This document shows, one piece after another, positions 62,670 to 64,000 of a stretch of 64,000 nt of DNA. The stretch covers positions 62,001 through 126,000 of the forward strand of contig NZ_JAJQQP010000005.1 in NCBI RefSeq assembly GCF_028994805.1, given 5' to 3'. The DNA is from Promicromonospora iranensis. Lineage in GTDB: Bacteria > Actinomycetota > Actinomycetes > Actinomycetales > Cellulomonadaceae. The translations under genes were made by a program, and so were the position numbers. The number at the start of each line of letters is the position of its first letter. Position 1 is the stretch's first letter. The notes below the pieces were generated by a model. It made no database searches and was not told the origin of the DNA. It was given only the letters and a program-made list of their open reading frames with translations.

Positions 62670-63233
62670 TCAGCGCCTCACCTCGTACCTGTTCAGGACC
62701 ACCCCGCCGGGAAACGTCCGCGTCTCCACCAGGTTCAGGTTCACCCAGCTGTCCAGCGCGGTGAAGAACGGCGTGCCGCCACCCACCAGGACCGGGTGGG
62801 TGACGACCTCGTACTCGTCGATCAACCCGGCCCGCATGGCCGCCCCGGCGAGCGTCGCGCCACCGACCCTCATCGGCCCGCCGTCCTCGGCCTTGAGCCG
62901 CGTGATCTCCGAGATCGCGTCGCCGTCGACCAGGCGGGTGTTCCAGTCGACCGTGTCGATCGTCGACGAGAACACCACCTTCGGCGTGTCCCGCCAGTTC
63001 CGCGCGAACTCGATCTGCGCCGGGGTGGCGCCCGGCTGTTGATCGCCGGTCGGCCAGTGGGACCTCATGTTCTTCCACAGCTTGCGCCCGTACAGGAGCA
63101 GCCCGATCGCCCGCTCCTGGTCGAGCCACCACTGGAACAGCTCGTCGCTCGGCACGCCCCAGCCGATGTCGTCGCCGGGAGCGGCGATGTAGCCGTCCAG
63201 GGACAGGTTCATGCCGTAGACCAGTTTCCGCAT
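62670..63233 (-). CDS. RibD-C/dihydrofolate-reductase-like reductase
   Basis: A 187-residue protein of the RibD C-terminal/DHFR fold. MRKLVYGMNLSLDGYIAAPGDDIGW, LLLYGRKLWKNM, KVVFSSTIDTVDWNTRLV and the NADPH-binding MRVGGATLAGAAMRAGLIDEY appear in order. Such stand-alone proteins are NADPH-dependent reductases of unknown substrate, not true DHFR. GAAGG and GGAG lie upstream of the ATG. It is divergent from the PPOX-fold gene. Confidence 0.88.
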   Translation of the reverse strand: MRKLVYGMNLSLDGYIAAPGDDIGWGVPSDELFQWWLDQERAIGLLLYGRKLWKNMRSHWPTGDQQPGATPAQIEFARNWRDTPKVVFSSTIDTVDWNTRLVDGDAISEITRLKAEDGGPMRVGGATLAGAAMRAGLIDEYEVVTHPVLVGGGTPFFTALDSWVNLNLVETRTFPGGVVLNRYEVRR

Positions 63234-63548
63234 GGCTCCATGCCTTCCGTCAGTCGGTCTCCAGCGGTGAGACCGGGATGGCGCGGGAAAGTCATCGGTG
63301 CGCTGCTTCCGTCGATTCCCGGGTAGTTCGCGCGGCGAAGATTCTGATCGACGGGCAACGGAGTTGACCAGACCTACACACTGCACGCGACACGCCGACG
63401 GTGGCGTGCAGTGTGTTGGGGTCACTTCGGCAGCTACCGCGGTGGGGCGGGCGCTTCCGTCATCGAGCATGGTCGGCTGCCGTCGCAGCGGCACGTCCAG
63501 GTGCTGGGCGAGCCACGGCCGTCGACGACGTTCTGGCAGCATGCGAGC
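63234..63548. other. Intergenic region with hairpin
   Basis: A 315-base gap between the divergent reductase and PPOX genes. It contains perfect 13-bp inverted repeats, ACACACTGCACGC (63376-63388) and its complement (63404-63416), around a 15-base loop. This could be an operator or an RNA hairpin. Nothing else was recognised. Confidence 0.6.
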
Positions 63549-64000
63549 ATGAAAATCCACGAGCGGATCGACGGCCGGCTGCGCCAGTTCGTCGAGCGGC
63601 AACCTGTCTTCTTCGTGGCCACGGCGCCGCTCGCCGCCGACGGGCGCGTCAACGTCTCGCCGCGCGGCATTCCCGGTACCTTCTCCGTGCTCGACGACCA
63701 CACGTTCGCGTGGCTCGACGGCACCGGGAGCGGGAGCGAGACGGTGGCGCACCTCCGCGAGAACGGTCGGATCACCGTGATGTTCTGCGCGTTCGACGGT
63801 GCGCCGAACATCGTCCGGTTCCACGGCACCGGACGCGTCGTCACCCGGTACGACGACGAGTATCCGGCTCTCGCCAGCCAGTTCACCGACATTCCCGGTG
63901 CACGCGCCGTCATCGTGGTCGACGTCGAACGCGTCTCCGACAGCTGCGGCTGGAGCGTTCCTCTGATGTCGTACGAGGGTGAGCGGGACCTGATCGGACC
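63549..64000 (+). CDS. Pyridoxamine-phosphate-oxidase-fold protein (truncated by window end)
   Basis: The first 150 residues of a flavin- or cofactor-binding split-barrel protein. FVERQPVFFVATAPLAADGRVNVSP is the typical N-terminal block of the PPOX family, followed by VAHLRENGRITVMFCAF and IVRFHGTGRVV. It probably binds FMN, F420 or heme; the substrate is unknown. The gene runs past base 64000, so the C terminus is not seen. ATG at 63549 directly precedes the first conserved helix. Confidence 0.85.
   Translation, partial: MKIHERIDGRLRQFVERQPVFFVATAPLAADGRVNVSPRGIPGTFSVLDDHTFAWLDGTGSGSETVAHLRENGRITVMFCAFDGAPNIVRFHGTGRVVTRYDDEYPALASQFTDIPGARAVIVVDVERVSDSCGWSVPLMSYEGERDLIG

Overview
The window is a high-G+C chromosome segment from a Gram-positive actinomycete. 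GTG starts, 4-base gene overlaps and actinobacterial protein families are frequent. The gene types (family-A exonuclease/polymerase, DUF222-HNH nuclease, Nif3 / C4 zinc-ribbon / histidine-phosphatase run, actinobacterial-type RNase P RNA) suggest Micrococcales, perhaps Promicromonosporaceae or Cellulomonadaceae; that placement is inference. About 50 protein genes, one RNA gene (rnpB) and one riboswitch can be supported. No tRNA, rRNA or CRISPR array was seen.

Layout. 1-7.5 kb holds housekeeping and signalling genes: crotonase, HxlR regulator, TspO-like protein, SDR-DUF2867, a CPBP protease / histidine kinase / response regulator operon, and a uracil-DNA glycosylase-like protein. 7.7-17.4 kb is a 3,050-residue secreted RHS/YD-repeat protein whose C-terminal tip drops sharply in G+C and overlaps a small probable immunity gene, i.e. 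a polymorphic toxin locus. 19.3-26 kb is a sugar-uptake and glycosidase cluster (binding lipoprotein, two permeases, GH31, LacI repressor) with a perfect palindromic operator and a 24-codon coupled micro-ORF. 26-30.6 kb has a fumarate-reductase-like flavoprotein, an SDR, a heme oxygenase with a probable iron box, and a dehalogenase/epoxide-hydrolase-like protein. At 30.66-32.3 kb a translational T-box leader precedes an archaeal-type aspartyl-tRNA synthetase. 32.5-43.7 kb is a five-gene DUF4132 / MoxR / DUF5682 / vWA / SWIM system matching the E. coli yeh cluster; the last four genes overlap by 4 bases each.

43.7-58.5 kb: DUF222-HNH nuclease, exonuclease/polymerase, dialkylglycine decarboxylase with divergent LysR regulator, luxS-mtnN operon (S-adenosylhomocysteine detoxification and AI-2 synthesis), SulP transporter, Nif3 / zinc-ribbon / phosphatase operon, MFS permease, YaaA, and a tautomerase homologue lacking Pro1. 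At 58.5 kb lies rnpB. Its 3' end is repeated 1.66 kb downstream (50 bp, 2 mismatches), bracketing three small genes: the signature of an element inserted into rnpB. The rest (60.7-64 kb) holds MmcQ/YjbR, an alpha/beta-hydrolase pseudoenzyme, an unknown protein, a RibD-C/DHFR-like reductase and a truncated PPOX-fold gene.

Across the window at least twelve genes have a TANNNT -10 hexamer 6-8 bases before the start codon, so leaderless transcription appears common here.
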